A DNA stretch of 64,000 nucleotides from Lunularia cruciata (taxonomy: Eukaryota > Streptophyta > Marchantiopsida > Lunulariales > Lunulariaceae). Location of the stretch: the NCBI GenBank assembly GCA_948567375.1, contig OX419759.1:16646744-16710743 (forward strand), in the 5' to 3' direction. Each line of letters begins with the position of its first letter. The stretch's first letter is position 1. The notes beneath the pieces were generated by a model, which made no database searches, was not told where the DNA came from, and saw only the letters and a program-made list of their open reading frames with translations. Of this stretch, positions 1 to 11,200 are shown one piece after another. The translations under genes and the position numbers were made by a program.

Positions 1-529
1 ATGTGGAAGGATGTTACAAATGATGGATTAAACAGATCAGAAAGAAGTATCACCAAAAGGGGACTTCTAGTAATAGAGTAGGAATTGAAATATGCTTGAA
101 ATCTTTGAAGGCAATTTTGGAGGCCTAAACGGATGAATTAGGCCTAAAAATTATACAAACCTCCCAACAAAAGAAAGGTTTGCCTTCCCTCCCTTCAGTA
201 ATTTGTCTCATTGAGAGCTTTCCAATGGTACCTCACCCATGTGATTCTGAGCTTCCTACAAGAAGATTCCCTAAAAGATTCCCTTTGGTCAAAGCTTGTT
301 TGACCAACCAGATAGGACCAAAACCGACATGTCACCCATCCAAGTAAGTAATCCAAGGGCGGAGCTTGCTGAGATATCACCTATCTGCGTGCCTAATCCT
401 ATGGTGGAGCTTCCTTGGAAGAGATCTTATTTGTCTATATAATAAAGAGAAGGTGCTCCTTTGGAGCATCGGAGTTTGAGTTCTAAAGTGTGTGTTTCTC
501 TTCATATCTCCTATCCTCGGAGTATTAAA
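1..529 (+). repeat. 5' LTR of the chromovirus (3' part only)
   Basis: The sequence matches 5994-6512 closely, including GGCCTAAACGGATGAATTAGG and the TATATAATAAAGAGAAGGTG promoter-like stretch near 435-460. The LTR ends in GGAGTATTAAA just before the primer site; the partner copy ends GGAGTATTACA, so the terminal CA is mutated here. The start of the LTR, including its duplicated U3 block, lies beyond the window edge. Confidence 0.9.
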
Positions 530-530
530 A

Positions 531-548
531 TGGTATGAGAGCAAGTGT
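531..548 (+). other. Primer binding site, initiator tRNA-Met type
   Basis: TGGTATGAGAGC begins two bases after the LTR end. It matches the usual plant initiator-Met primer site TGGTATCAGAGC at 11 of 12 positions. It would prime minus-strand cDNA synthesis of the element. Confidence 0.8.
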
Positions 549-1193
549 TGTCATCTAAGAGAGCAGATCAACCCTCTTGGAAGAACATAGGCTATGGAAA
601 CATAGTAATTTTGAGCAGAGACATCTTGGTGTAATTGGTAGATTAGGACTGCTAGAGGGAGGATGGAATGGAGGCTCCGAGAGGACAATATCCAGCACCT
701 TGCTTTCTGTTCTTGAATCCATTCCACATCAAGATTATGTATATTCAGCATGAGCAAGTGAGAGTGTATTTGGTTTTTCAGTTCGGAGCAGAGTTCATGG
801 ATATAGTGATGAATTTGCCAAACCCAATGATTCTGCCTATAATGATTTATGATAGAGAGTGGGATTTGACAATCTACATTTTGTTATGATGGATTTGAAT
901 GTTGCAAATCCTTTCCCTTTTAACACTCAAGTAGAAATTTGTTATGTAGTGAGACCAAAAGTGATGTTTAGAGATTTCATGGTCAAGAATTTTGGTGAGG
1001 AATATAATCAACAAGTGGTAGCTTTTGAGGTCCCAATGGTAATTCCAATAGTTCATGCGCCCTTTAGAGTGATCATATTAACTCTTATTGAAGTAGACAA
1101 TAGCAATTGAGTGTTATAGGAACCATGGATCCGTAGTTGCAAGAGTTGGTGTAAGGAATGCAGGGGATGTTGAACTAATTTTGAGATATTAAG
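549..1193 (+). other. Chromovirus leader / pre-gag region
   Basis: This is the stretch between the primer site and recognisable gag. Short open frames (668-889, 859-1110) exist but match no domain I recognise. They may be the eroded N-terminus of gag or untranslated leader. Confidence 0.5.
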
Positions 1194-2080
1194 ATGACCA
1201 TGGAGGCGTTACAAAGTCAAGTGCAAACCCTCAGGAATGATCAAGCAATGCAAGAAGAAGAGCTATCTCAAAATCAAATACCTACAATTGAAGTACCTGG
1301 AGAGGCACCCGTGCACATGAACCCTATCAATGATGAAGCCACATTACTACTCCGGATGAAGAGGACCTACAACATCAAGCCTTACAAGGAGTAGCATATG
1401 ATGGGAGTAGTGGAGAATTGGGTCTCAAGAATGAATTGATATTTCTGGTTGTTCTCAACAAAGATCACCGAGCATGCTATAAGCATGTTTACATGTGGGT
1501 ACTTGACCAATAAAGCCCTCACATGGTATGATGCTTGGGAATGATCCATATTGGCAGAAAGAAGGGAGGTCACATGGACAACAATGCAAGAAGGATTGCT
1601 AAAGAATTTCTAGTTGGTAGATTTGTGCAGATTGCCCAGATCTGACTATGAGGATTGAAACAAAAGAACAATTAACAAGAGTATGTGGAGGCATTTTTGG
1701 ATCTGTAAGTCGTAATAACCGACATGAGTCCAACAGAGACTCTTGATAATTTCAAAAGAGGGTTGAAGGAACAGATTTTCCAAGAAGTCATGGTACAAAA
1801 TCCTTGCATGATATTTGAAGCCATTGCTTGTGCGCAAAGAATAGCAAGGGCATTGGGTGGAGGTGAAGGCGTAGTTCTACCTCAACATATTGTGCACAAT
1901 CAGATAGAACTTAGCAACCTTCAGTTTTGAGATTGGAAGCACAACCACTTCAAGACAAACGGGGATGAGTAGAAGAACGTAGAGATGGAGTCTCACAAGG
2001 CAAAGGAACTCGAGGAGAACAATGCCGTTGTTACAAATGTGGTCATATTGGGCATATATCTACCAGCTGTTGTGCTTGTC
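1194..2080 (+). pseudogene. Decayed gag of the chromovirus, with CCHC zinc knuckle
   Basis: Gag builds the virus-like particle, and its zinc knuckle binds the element's RNA. The reading starts near MTMEALQSQVQTL, where a coiled-coil-like heptad pattern is visible. It passes the gag-core phrase NKALTWYDAW around 1510-1545 and ends in a perfect CX2CX4HX4C knuckle (CYKCGHIGHISTSC) at 2029-2070. Several in-frame stops (for example the TAG after PYKE at 1392-1394) and frame shifts break it. I see no alternative host-gene reading. Confidence 0.8.
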
Positions 2081-2282
2081 CCTCTAGAGGCCCTCGGCCT
2101 TCATATAGGCAATCTTTGAACAACATGGAGAGATGCACTAAAGAGGAGGAGGTGGAAATCACTTCGAAAAACAAAGATTGCTAGTAAATGTACCTCACGG
2201 CCTTGTTGGCTCAATAAGGAAGCAAAAAAGCAAGGGAAGGAAGAAGACAAGTACACAAAGGTACTAAAAGGCAACCTCATAA

Positions 2283-4200
2283 TTGATTATAGTGAATGGA
2301 GTCCTAGAAGGCAATCAAGTGAGAGTATTAATAGATCCGAAAGCAATAGAGAATTTCTTGTCTTGCTCTATTGTAATAAGATTGGGAATGGATCTAGAGA
2401 GAGATGAGAGTGAAGAAGTAGAGTTACCTTACGGGCAAAGAGAGAGGATTGAATCTTTACCTAGACAAGTAGCATTCTCTATAGGAGAAATTAGGAAGCA
2501 ATTGAGTGGCAAGTGATACAATTAGCTTGTTATGATGCAATCTTAGGCATGCCATGGATGGAGCATTACAACCCTATGGTAGATTCAAAGAACAAAGTAG
2601 TGAGAAGCCATCAATGGTCAAACCTTGGGGTTAAAAAAAATTCACACAAACAAGAATTGCCTCTCTATGTTATAGGGACAACAGCTATTTATAAGACTAA
2701 TAGATGTTTCATGGGTCTAATAAGAGAAGTCCAGAGTGCACAACTTGATGGACAAATTCTTGAGAAATTGAAGGATGTAGTAAATGAGTTTCAAGATGTC
2801 TTTCTTGATAATCTACCCTCAGGATTACCACCAAAAAGGAGATTAGATTATAAAATTGAGATAGTTACGAGGAAGGCACCTCCTTGTAAGGCTCCATATT
2901 GCCTATCACCTCATGAGTTGGTGTAAGAATCAGATTGATGATATGCTACAAAAAGGGTTCATCCAACCCATTGTATCACCATATGGGGCTCTGGTCTTGT
3001 TTGTGAAGAAGAAGGACGGTACAATGTGCATGTGCATTGACTATCGGGGTCTCAATCAACAAACAATGAAGAACAAATACCCCTTATCTTGCATGGATGA
3101 CCTGTTTGATCAACTTAATGGAGCAAGACACTTCACCAAACTAGATTTGCATAGCGGTTATAATCAAATCCAAATTGTAGAGGAGAATGTGTACAAAACT
3201 ACCTTTTGAACCAAGTATGACCACTTTGAGTATCTTGTGATGCCTTTTGGTCTCACCAACACACCTACCACTTTCATGAGTCTAATGAATGATATATTTT
3301 GTCCATATTTACTTAAGTCTGTTATTGTCTTCATAGATGACATCCTAGTATACAGGAGCACAATGATGGAACAAAAACACCATCTATGAGAAGTCCTCCA
3401 AATTCTAAGACAAAATCAATTGTATGCCAAAATCTCAAAGTGTAAGTTTGGCAAGTCTGAAGTAGACTACTTGGGGCATAGAGTAAGTGCAAAGGGTATT
3501 CAAGCACTATAGATAAAGTAGAGGTCGTTCAAAAATAAATTGCCCCAGAAGATCAGACTCAACTCAAGAGCTTCTTGGGGTTGACAAGATTTTATCATCA
3601 AATTGTCAAGGACTTCTCCAAGGTTTCATAGCCTTTAACAACACTACTTGGCAAGGGAAAGAACTGGACGTGGGGAACCATACAAGAGTTGGCCTTTCAA
3701 GAATTGAATGCCACCTTGCAACATGTCCCAATCTTGAAGTAGTATGACCCAAAACGTCCAATCAAGTTGGCTATAGATGCATCAAATGTAGCAATAAGAG
3801 CAATCCTACAATAAGAGTGGCATGATGGATGGCATCCAACTGCATATTTCTCTCAAAGTTATTACCAATAGAATGCAACTACCACACCACAAAATGAGAA
3901 GAGTTGCCATTGTCCTTGCAACCAAGCATTGGAAGCACTATCTAGGTGAGAAAGTATTTGTAGTAGAGACAAACCACAAACCTCTAGTCTACATTGGGAC
4001 ACAAAAGGATCTATCTCATTGCCAAATTTGGTGGGTAGAGTGGCAACAATGCTTCAACATGACAATCACCTACATAGAAGGTAAGAAGCAACTTGTAGAT
4101 GCATTCACCTGCATGCTGATGGCAAACAACTTGGTGGTAGAGGTTAAGATTAACCCTCAATTCTGGCCAGAGATTCTAGCTGCTACAAAAATTGATTCAT
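2283..4200 (+). pseudogene. Decayed pol of the chromovirus: protease, reverse transcriptase, RNase H
   Basis: The aspartic protease region (2283-2600) reads VLIDPKAIENFLS, where the active-site D-S/T-G has become D-P-K. Reverse transcriptase runs from about 2860 to 3510 and shows [31 protein letters not shown] and [10 protein letters not shown], so the catalytic DD pair (F-I-D-D) is still readable. A stop at 3207-3209 interrupts the domain after KTTF. RNase H (about 3650-4190) retains KLAIDASNVA, ATKHWKHYL and VETNHKPL. At least five stops or frame changes separate the pieces. The order is standard for Ty3/gypsy. Confidence 0.88.
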
Positions 4201-4219
4201 AGATTGTAGAAGCGTAATC

Positions 4220-5760
4220 ATCCAAAGGCATTACCAACACCCAAGGACTCACCTTTTGTGATGGAAGATTATGGATCCCAAATGTCCCAAAATGACACAC
4301 CATCATTTTAGTGGAATATCATGATTCAACCATTGCAAGTCATGTCAAAGTGGACAAGACCTTGGATGTAGTCCAACACCATTATTATTGGCCCAAGATT
4401 AGCAAAAACGTGATGGACTACATGTGCAGCTGCCTACTTTGTCAATAGAACAAAGCTCCTAATCAAGTTCCTACATGGCTCCTTCAACCTCTCCCCACGC
4501 CTACCCAACGTTGGGAACATGAGAGTATGGATCTTGTCCGTGAATTACCCAAGACCACCTTAGGGTTTGACTCCATTGTGGTCTTTGTAGACCGGCTCAG
4601 CAAAATTATTCATGTACGCCTTATCACCAAGGATGTGACCGCTCCACAACTAGCTCAATTATACTTAGATGTAGTCTTCTCTCACCATGGCTTGTCTCGA
4701 GTACTCATCACCGATAGAGGCACTCAATTCACCAATTTGTTTTGGTGAACACTCTTTGGTTTCTTCAAAACTAAGTTGGTCATGTCCACAACTTACCACC
4801 TACAAACAGTTAGACAAACAGAGTGGGCTAATTGCACTATTGAAGACTCAATGGCTTGTCTCACCATGGCTTGTCTCGAGTACTCATCACCGATAGAGGC
4901 ACTCAATTCACCAATTTGTTTTGGTGAACACTCTTTGGTTTCTTCAAAACTAAGTTGGTCATGTCCACAACTTACCACCCACAAACAGTTAGACAAACAT
5001 AGTGGGCTAATTGCATTATTGAAGACATATTACACGGCTTCATCGTGATTAGAAGAGCAAGAGAGGTGGGACACCTTACTCCCATTGGTGGAATTTGCTT
5101 ACAAAAATTTGGTGAGTGCATCCACCCATGTCACTTCATTCTTCCTCATGTATGGTGAGCATCCCTTCACACTTTCTAGCTTGATGAAGATCCATTTGGT
5201 GGCTACCAAGGTCGACGCAGTCAACACATTTGTTTCTACAATCCAACAAGGTGTAGAGAGCACCAAACACAAATTATAAATTGCCCAAAATTGACAGAAG
5301 TTGTTGATGCACACCATATGCACATGGAGTTCAATATTGGGGATCAAGTGTGGTTGTTGACAACCAACCTCACATTAGTTAGACCTTGTAAGCTCAGACC
5401 TTGTTTTATTGGGCCTTTTTTTAATTCTTCGTCAAGTTGGCACTATTGTCTATCATCTTGAGCTACCACAACACATGAAGATCCATCTAGTGTTCCATGT
5501 TTCCCTCCTACACAGATATGCTCCTTGATCGGGCCAGTGTCATTCCACACAAGACATTTGACCTTGTCCGACACTCATTGATGGCACGGAGGAACATGAA
5601 GTGGAGCGTATTCTCCAAAAATACATGTGTGGTACTTGCCATCCGCTGGTGGACTATCTAGTACAGTGGAAAGATTAACCTCTCTATGAAGCAACCTAGG
5701 AGCTTACTGCCAATTTGACACATGCACCGATGTTGGTGCAAGCGTTTGAGCAACAATTGC
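4220..5760 (+). pseudogene. Decayed integrase with C-terminal chromodomain
   Basis: Integrase inserts the cDNA into the genome. The core reads SMDLVRELPKTTLGFDSIVVF (first D) and VLITDRGTQFTN (second D) around 4520-4740. The glutamate block (TTYHLQTVRQTEWAN in damaged form) follows and is then partly duplicated. The chromodomain at 5587-5757 reads HEVERILQKY, VDYLVQWKD, EATxELTANL and LVQAFEQQ, with one conserved W changed to a stop. A 179-bp tandem duplication (4681-5026) lies inside the core, so even without stops the protein would be disrupted. Confidence 0.85.
4681..5026 (+). repeat. 179-bp tandem duplication inside the integrase core
   Basis: Two near-identical copies start with CTCACCATGGCTTGTCTCG at 4681 and 4860, and both end in ATTGAAGAC (4847 and 5026). 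Only a few bases differ, for example CTACAAACAG against CCACAAACAG. It repeats the block spanning the second catalytic aspartate and happened after insertion or in a template copy. Confidence 0.92.
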
Positions 5761-5795
5761 ACAACGAGGACGTTGCATCTTAAAGGAGTGAGGTT

Positions 5796-6512
5796 TGTAA
5801 TACCAAGAGCTAACCATATGATCTAGATGTGAAATTTGGTTTGATAACATCTGGAATGATGTTATACATGATGAACAAAATAGATCAGATAGAAGTATCA
5901 CCAAAAGAGTACTTCTACTAATAGGGCAAAAACCAAAATAAATTTGAAAACCTTAAAACCAATAGCTAGACATATGATTGTAAGGTGAGAATTGGTTTGG
6001 TAACATCTGGAAGGATGTTTCACATGATGGAATAAAAAAATCAGAAAGAGGTATCACCAAAAGGAGACTTCTACTAATAGAGTAGGAACCAAAATATGCT
6101 TGAAATCTTTGAAGGCAATTTTGAAGGCCTAAACGGATGAATTAGGCCTTGAGAATGTGCCCACCCCCTGGTTTTTCTTGTCAAGAGCTTTCCAATGGTA
6201 CTTCACTCATGTGATTCTGAGCTTCCTAAAAGAACATTCCCTAAAAAATTCCCTTCGATCAAAGCTTGTTTGACCGACCAGATAGGACCAGAACCAACAT
6301 GTCACCCATCCAACTAGTAATCCAAAGGTGGAGCTTGTTGACATGTCACCTATCTGTGTGCCTAATCCTATGGTGGAGTTTCCTTGCAAGAGATCCTCTT
6401 TGTCTATATAATAAAGAGAAGGTGCTCCTTTAGGGCATCGGAGTTTGAGAGTGAAGGTGTGTGTTTCTCATGGTGTGTTTCTCTTCAAGTCTTGTATCCT
6501 CGGAGTATTACA
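5796..6512 (+). repeat. 3' LTR of the chromovirus (717 bp)
   Basis: It begins TGTAATACC and ends GTATTACA, an 8-base terminal inverted repeat. A purine-rich stretch (AAAGGAGTGAGG) directly precedes it as a plausible polypurine tract. It carries the same TATATAATAAAGAGAAGGTG motif as the left LTR. A related solo copy sits at 17857-18623. Confidence 0.9.
5812..6122 (+). repeat. U3 tandem repeat, two units of about 155 bp
   Basis: The two units (about 5812-5966 and 5967-6122) share the order CATATGAT, GTGA.A.TTGGTTTG, TAACATCTGGAA.GATGT, TATCACCAAAAG and ACTTCTACTAATAG. The same doubled arrangement is present in the solo LTR at 17.86-18.2 kb, so the duplication is ancestral to both LTRs. Repeated U3 blocks often carry enhancer-like function; that is inference here. 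Confidence 0.8.
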
Positions 6513-7060
6513 CTCAGGGTGATCTCAAGAGGTATTATGATCAATCAAAGCCTTGTCACACAAGACCTAAAACTTGTCCAAGAACTTTGTACCTTGATCA
6601 GTCAAAGCCTCAGTTGGTGCACCAAAATGACTGAGAACCCAATCCAACAACGAGTAATTTTACCTTTCATTGGACTTGTCAGGAAGTACCACCAACTCAA
6701 TCCACTTGGAAGAGTGCTCCACCATCACCAAAATATATTGATGATGTCTCATAGTCAACAGTAAAGGTCCAACAAAGTCCAAACTCCAACAATAACCCAA
6801 CCCATGATAGGTAATGGGTGTAGTTGTGGCATAAGAGCATTAAATGATACTCTAACTTGGTCACAAACCACACATCTTGCAACAAACTGCTATACATTGG
6901 CATGCTTATTGTGCCACCAATAATTACTCTAGAGTAAGCTATATGTATGCTTTACTCCAAAATGTCCTAGCTCCTCATAAGCATAACAAACCAATTGTGA
7001 TCTTTGAGATGGAAGTGGTACCACTCTCACTCTACCATCCTCTCATACCCAAAGAAGGTA
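6513..7060 (-). pseudogene. Truncated integrase of the methyltransferase-bearing gypsy element
   Basis: On the minus strand the zinc-binding HHCC part reads AYEELGHFGVKHTYSLL and FVARCVVCDQVRVSFN. The core follows, with the second aspartate in TDQGTKFLDKF. The last readable words are CDKALIDHNTS and DHPE, immediately before the chromovirus LTR end at 6512. The glutamate helix and C-terminus are therefore missing here and were displaced beyond the left window edge. The sequence contains several stops. Confidence 0.8.
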
Positions 7061-7493
7061 GTTGCAGTCCAATCTAAACCATTTGGCTCATTGAAGAACA
7101 TGGTCTTTCTCCTTGGCTATAGAGGTATTGCCCATACTATTTCCAAGCACTCTCCCTCATATGAACTATATTTTGCCTTTGCTGAATTTTTGGAGTGACT
7201 AGCATAAGCCACCATAAACTCCTTCCCCTCATCATCATGTTAGGTGAGCACTCTTCCAAGCCCCAACATACTCCATTCAATGTGAACTTGAAATGGTCGT
7301 CCTTTGATTGGTCTCCTCAAAATAGGAGTAGATATCAACCTCTCCGTGAGCTCTACAAAAGCTCTCTCTTGCTCATCTCCCCAACACCACTCTTGTGTAA
7401 GCTTGGCCAGCTTTGTCAAGGCCTTGGCAATGGCACTAAATCCTATAGCAGTGATAGACGTTTGCCAACCCAAGGAATGCTCGTACTCTACTC
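7061..7493 (-). pseudogene. Reverse transcriptase C-terminus and RNase H of the methyltransferase-bearing gypsy element
   Basis: Reading leftward from 7493, RVRAFLGLANVYHCYR (reverse transcriptase thumb) is followed by FSAIAKALTKLAKL, WGDEQERAFVELTERL and RGRPFQVHIEW-type RNase H. Then come MVAYASHSKNSAKAKYSSYEGE and VWAIPL near 7200-7130. The first codons continue exactly the protein that stops at 15296, showing that 7494-15295 is an insertion. RNase H is shortened before the integrase zinc finger. Confidence 0.85.
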
Positions 7494-8172
7494 TGTGAAC
7501 CGGCCTGTCTCTTACTCAGGATGAACCTCTGATGGCTATTATGGTAGCGCACCATGGACTAAGAAGGCAAGGAACCCCAACTCCATCATACTCCTCCAAG
7601 GCTAACACTCCAAGACTCAAGACATTGCTCACTAGAGAACTCAATGAGAGAGAGATAGTTGCAAATGAAAGGATGATGAGTACCTCCTCACTCCTTGTTT
7701 ATATACTTGTGAAATAGTTACGTACCAAAGTTACTAATTACCGTAGTAACTCAAGTTACTAGACTAAAAGTCAAGTAAAGTCAAAAAGTAGAAAGGAATA
7801 TCCATTCACATGGGCATATTCCCCTTATCTTGACCCAACCACTAAAGCAAGGATTCCTTCACATGGGCTATCCTTGGACTAAAGAAGAATCCAAAACAAA
7901 AAGGCTTGCGGGCCCAAGAGTTCTCAACTCTTTCCCCAAAGCCAAACACCTAGGAATAATACCAAGTCAACACACTAAAATCCAAAATAGTGGTGCTCAT
8001 CTTTTCTACTTCCTCTAAAGTAAGGTCCCATCTATCTTAGCTATGAATAACTTTAGCTAACCATGACTAATATAGAACCATCCTTTATCTCTATATAAAT
8101 AATATCTCTTAAGTACTTGTAATACCAAGCTAAATATCACAATACCACACACATGCACAAATGGGTGTTACA
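7494..8172 (-). repeat. 3' LTR of the young gypsy element (679 bp)
   Basis: On the minus strand it starts TGTAACACCC and ends GGTTCACA. It is identical to 14617-15295 except at four sites (near 7499, 7513, 7600 and 8047). A TATA-like TTATATAGAG lies near 8090-8100 on the minus strand. On the plus strand short ORFs exist in both copies, but they are only LTR sequence. Confidence 0.95.
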
Positions 8173-8190
8173 TTTACCCCCGGACTAAGT
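8173..8190 (-). other. Polypurine-like tract next to the 3' LTR
   Basis: On the minus strand AGTCCGGGGGTAAA lies immediately before TGTAACACCC. A purine run in this place would prime plus-strand cDNA synthesis. It is short and contains pyrimidines, so it is only a candidate. Confidence 0.5.
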
Positions 8191-8220
8191 TTTCACTTTG
8201 TCCTCAAAGTGAAGGTCTCT

Positions 8221-11200
8221 CTACCTTCTATGGTACATCTTCAACTTATCATGGTTAATCCTATCAAAGTGTCTTCCTCCCAACTCCTTGAGATCATAGG
8301 TGTAATTGCCCCACACCTTCTCTACTATGAAAGGTCCAAAGTACTTAGGCAAAAACTTCTTTTGCACTCTCTTGAATCGAATGGAATCAAACAACATTAC
8401 CCAATCACCTTCTTTGAAAGGCTCCACCTTCTTCTTGCCTTGCCTCTTGTCATAGCTCTCCTTTTGTTTCCTTTGGGCTTGCTCCACTCGAACCATAGCA
8501 ACTGCTCTTGCCTCTTCCAACTCCATGAGTTGATCCTTCCTTGACTTCCCTGCATCACTTCCTTGTGCTTTCTTCAATCTCCTATGAATGCTTTGGAAGG
8601 TAGGAAGATCAAAGTGAATAGGTAAGGTAGACTCAATACCATACACCAATTGGAATGGAGAATATCCAGTGGAAGTCTTCATGGTTGTCCTATACTCCCA
8701 CAAAACTGCATGAATCCTCTTGTCCCAATGATGTTTAGCCCCCTCCATTTCTGCATCTTTGGCCAACATCATGCACAAGGTCTGATTGGTTCTCTCTGCC
8801 AAGCCATTGGAATTTGGCTTATAGGATGTAGTTACTCTATGTGTGATAGAGAAATGTCGTAGCATGGCTGTAGTAATGCTTCCTGTAAACTCTCCTCCTC
8901 TATCAGAAACCAACTCCAAAGGGCATCCAAACCTAGTGATAATGCGTTCATAAAGAAATCTACCCACTTCATCTTCATTCTTGTCCCTCAATGGTCTAGC
9001 CTCAACCCACTTGGTAAGGTAATCAGTAACTACCACAATGTACCGATTGTTCCTTGGGGTTCTATTGAGAGGTCCTACAAAATCAATTCCCCACTTCTCA
9101 AAAGGTCCTAGCAATGGAATTGATCTAAGTGGTGGAGTGGATGTAGACTTTCTAGCAAAAGCTTGACAAACATGACAAGTTTTGCAATAATCAAGACAAT
9201 CCTTGAAAATCCCTCTCCAATGGTAACCTGCATCTAGAATCTTGAAAGCAGTCACCTTTCCTGCAAAGTGTCCTCCACATACTAAACCTTCATGAAACTC
9301 CTTTATGAGTAGGATAGACTCTTCCTTACCCACTGCTCTTCGAAGTAGACCATCTGCTCCTTGGTGAAAAAGAATATCCTCCACCATTGTGTAAGGTCTA
9401 GATCTTGCTGCAAGGGCCTTCCTCTCCCTAGCATGCATCCCTTCTGGATAGTTACCTCTTGTCACAAAATCCACAATCTCCTTGTACTCCATTGGAATCT
9501 CTTGAGTGACTGAGATTGTCATGAGCTCCTCATCCGGGAAGGAATCATCTACTGGCTCATCTCCATCATGATCATAGGCTCTAGATAACAAATCAGCATT
9601 TGCATGTTTCTTTCCTGGCCTATCCTCAATTGTGTAGTCATACTCAGACAAGAGTATCATCCACCTTGCTAGTCTCCCTTCAACATTAGGCTTGTTGAAG
9701 ATGTACTTCAAAGCCTTGTGATCCGTGACAATTGTGGCTTTCCCTCCAATCAAGTAGTGTCTAAACTTCTTGAGACCAAAGATCACTGCCAACCCTTCTC
9801 TCTCTGTGACAGAGTAGTTCTTCTCTGCTGAAACCATCTGCCTACTAGCATAAGCTATTGGATGATCATGCCCATCTTGGTCTAATTGACTAAGAGTGCA
9901 TCCTATAGCTACATTAGAAGCATCAGTGTAGAGGATGAAAGGCTTACTCCAATCAGGTTTAGCAAGAATTGGAGCTACAACAAGGGATTGCTTGAGCTCC
10001 TCAAAAGCTTTGAGAGCCTCCTTGTCTTCCAAAATCACCATGTAATCTACACCCTTCTTCATGTAGATGGTCAATGCATAAGCCTTGTTGGAAAATGAGA
10101 AGATGAACCTCCTATAGTACCCAACCATTCCCAAGAATTGGCGTAACTTTGTCAAGCTTGAAGGGAATGGAAGGTCTGAGATTTTCCTCACCTTCTCAAG
10201 ATCAACTGCTATTCCATCCTTGGAGATGATGTGCCCCAAAAGTAGACCTTCTTCACATCCAAAAATGCACTTCTCTGGGTTGAGTGATGCATTTGCCTCA
10301 TCCAAGCGTTGCAAGACTTTGATAAGGTGCTCAAAGTGCTCCTCCTTGCTCCCATAGACACAAAAGTCATCAATGAAATCTCTCACAAATTTCCCAATGA
10401 AAGGTTCAAATACCTTGTTCATGAACCGTTGGAATGTGGCTGGAGCATTGCAAAGCCCAAAAGGCATGACCTTGAAAGCGAAAGTTCCCCAAGGTGTGGT
10501 GAATGTGGTGAGTTGTTGATGCTCTGGTGCAATCTTTATTTGGTTATATCCACTATAACCATCTCCAAAACTGTACCTCTCATGACCTGCAACCTCCTCC
10601 AAGATCTCATCAATGAATGGCAATGGGTAGTAGTCCTTCTTGGTAACAGCATTAAGCTTCTTGTAATCCACACATACCCGAAGCTTGCCATTCTTTTTCT
10701 TCACAATGACAATTGGAGACACCCATTCTGAATTCTCCACCTCAAAGATAAATCCAGCCTCCTTGAGCTTATCAATCTCCTCCTTCACAACCAAAGATAT
10801 TGGTGGGCTAATGCGACGTTGCTTTTGGCGGATTGGTCTTGCATGTGACTCCACCTCTATCTTGTGCTCCTCCAAGATGACTTCCTTCAAATCCTTGTAA
10901 CTAAAAGCAAACACATGGATGAACTTGCGGAAAATCTCCTCAAATCTCACCTTCTCCTCCTTGGTAACATTTGGGCCATACTTGAGGGTAGATAACCTTC
11001 TCTCTACCTCCTCAAGTGTCAATGGTGATTTATCTGGGTCCTTCAAAACCTCTGGCTTAGGTGCAAAATCCATAGCACACAAGGGATACACATCTGAATC
11101 AGATTCAGATTCATCTTCCTCCGTGGAAGTCTCCTCTTCCATGCTTGTGTCCACACCTGAAGCTCCTTCTTCAGAATCTGATTCCCAATAATTAGAAGAT

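Larger units (their letters stand above)
1..6512 (+). mobile_element. Decayed Ty3/gypsy chromovirus, plus strand, left end cut by window edge
   Basis: A full-length but heavily mutated LTR retrotransposon. In order it shows the end of a 5' LTR (1-529), an initiator-Met type primer site (531-548), gag with a CCHC knuckle, protease, reverse transcriptase, RNase H, integrase, a C-terminal chromodomain (about 5587-5757) and a 3' LTR (5796-6512). The chromodomain places it among the chromoviruses of the Metaviridae; in that clade the domain is thought to steer integration to particular chromatin. Stop codons and frame changes occur in every domain, so it is not autonomous. Its right LTR abuts the minus-strand integrase of the neighbouring element at 6513, so it inserted into that older element. 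The matching target duplication on the left lies outside the window. Confidence 0.93.

Noticed and set aside
4687-5048. Two repeated small ORFs that might look like a tandem gene pair
   Set aside because: They are out-of-frame readings of the duplicated integrase segment.
7532-8018. Identical small plus-strand ORFs at 7532-7717/7830-8018 and 14655-14840/14953-15141
   Set aside because: They duplicate because they lie in the two LTRs; no coding evidence.
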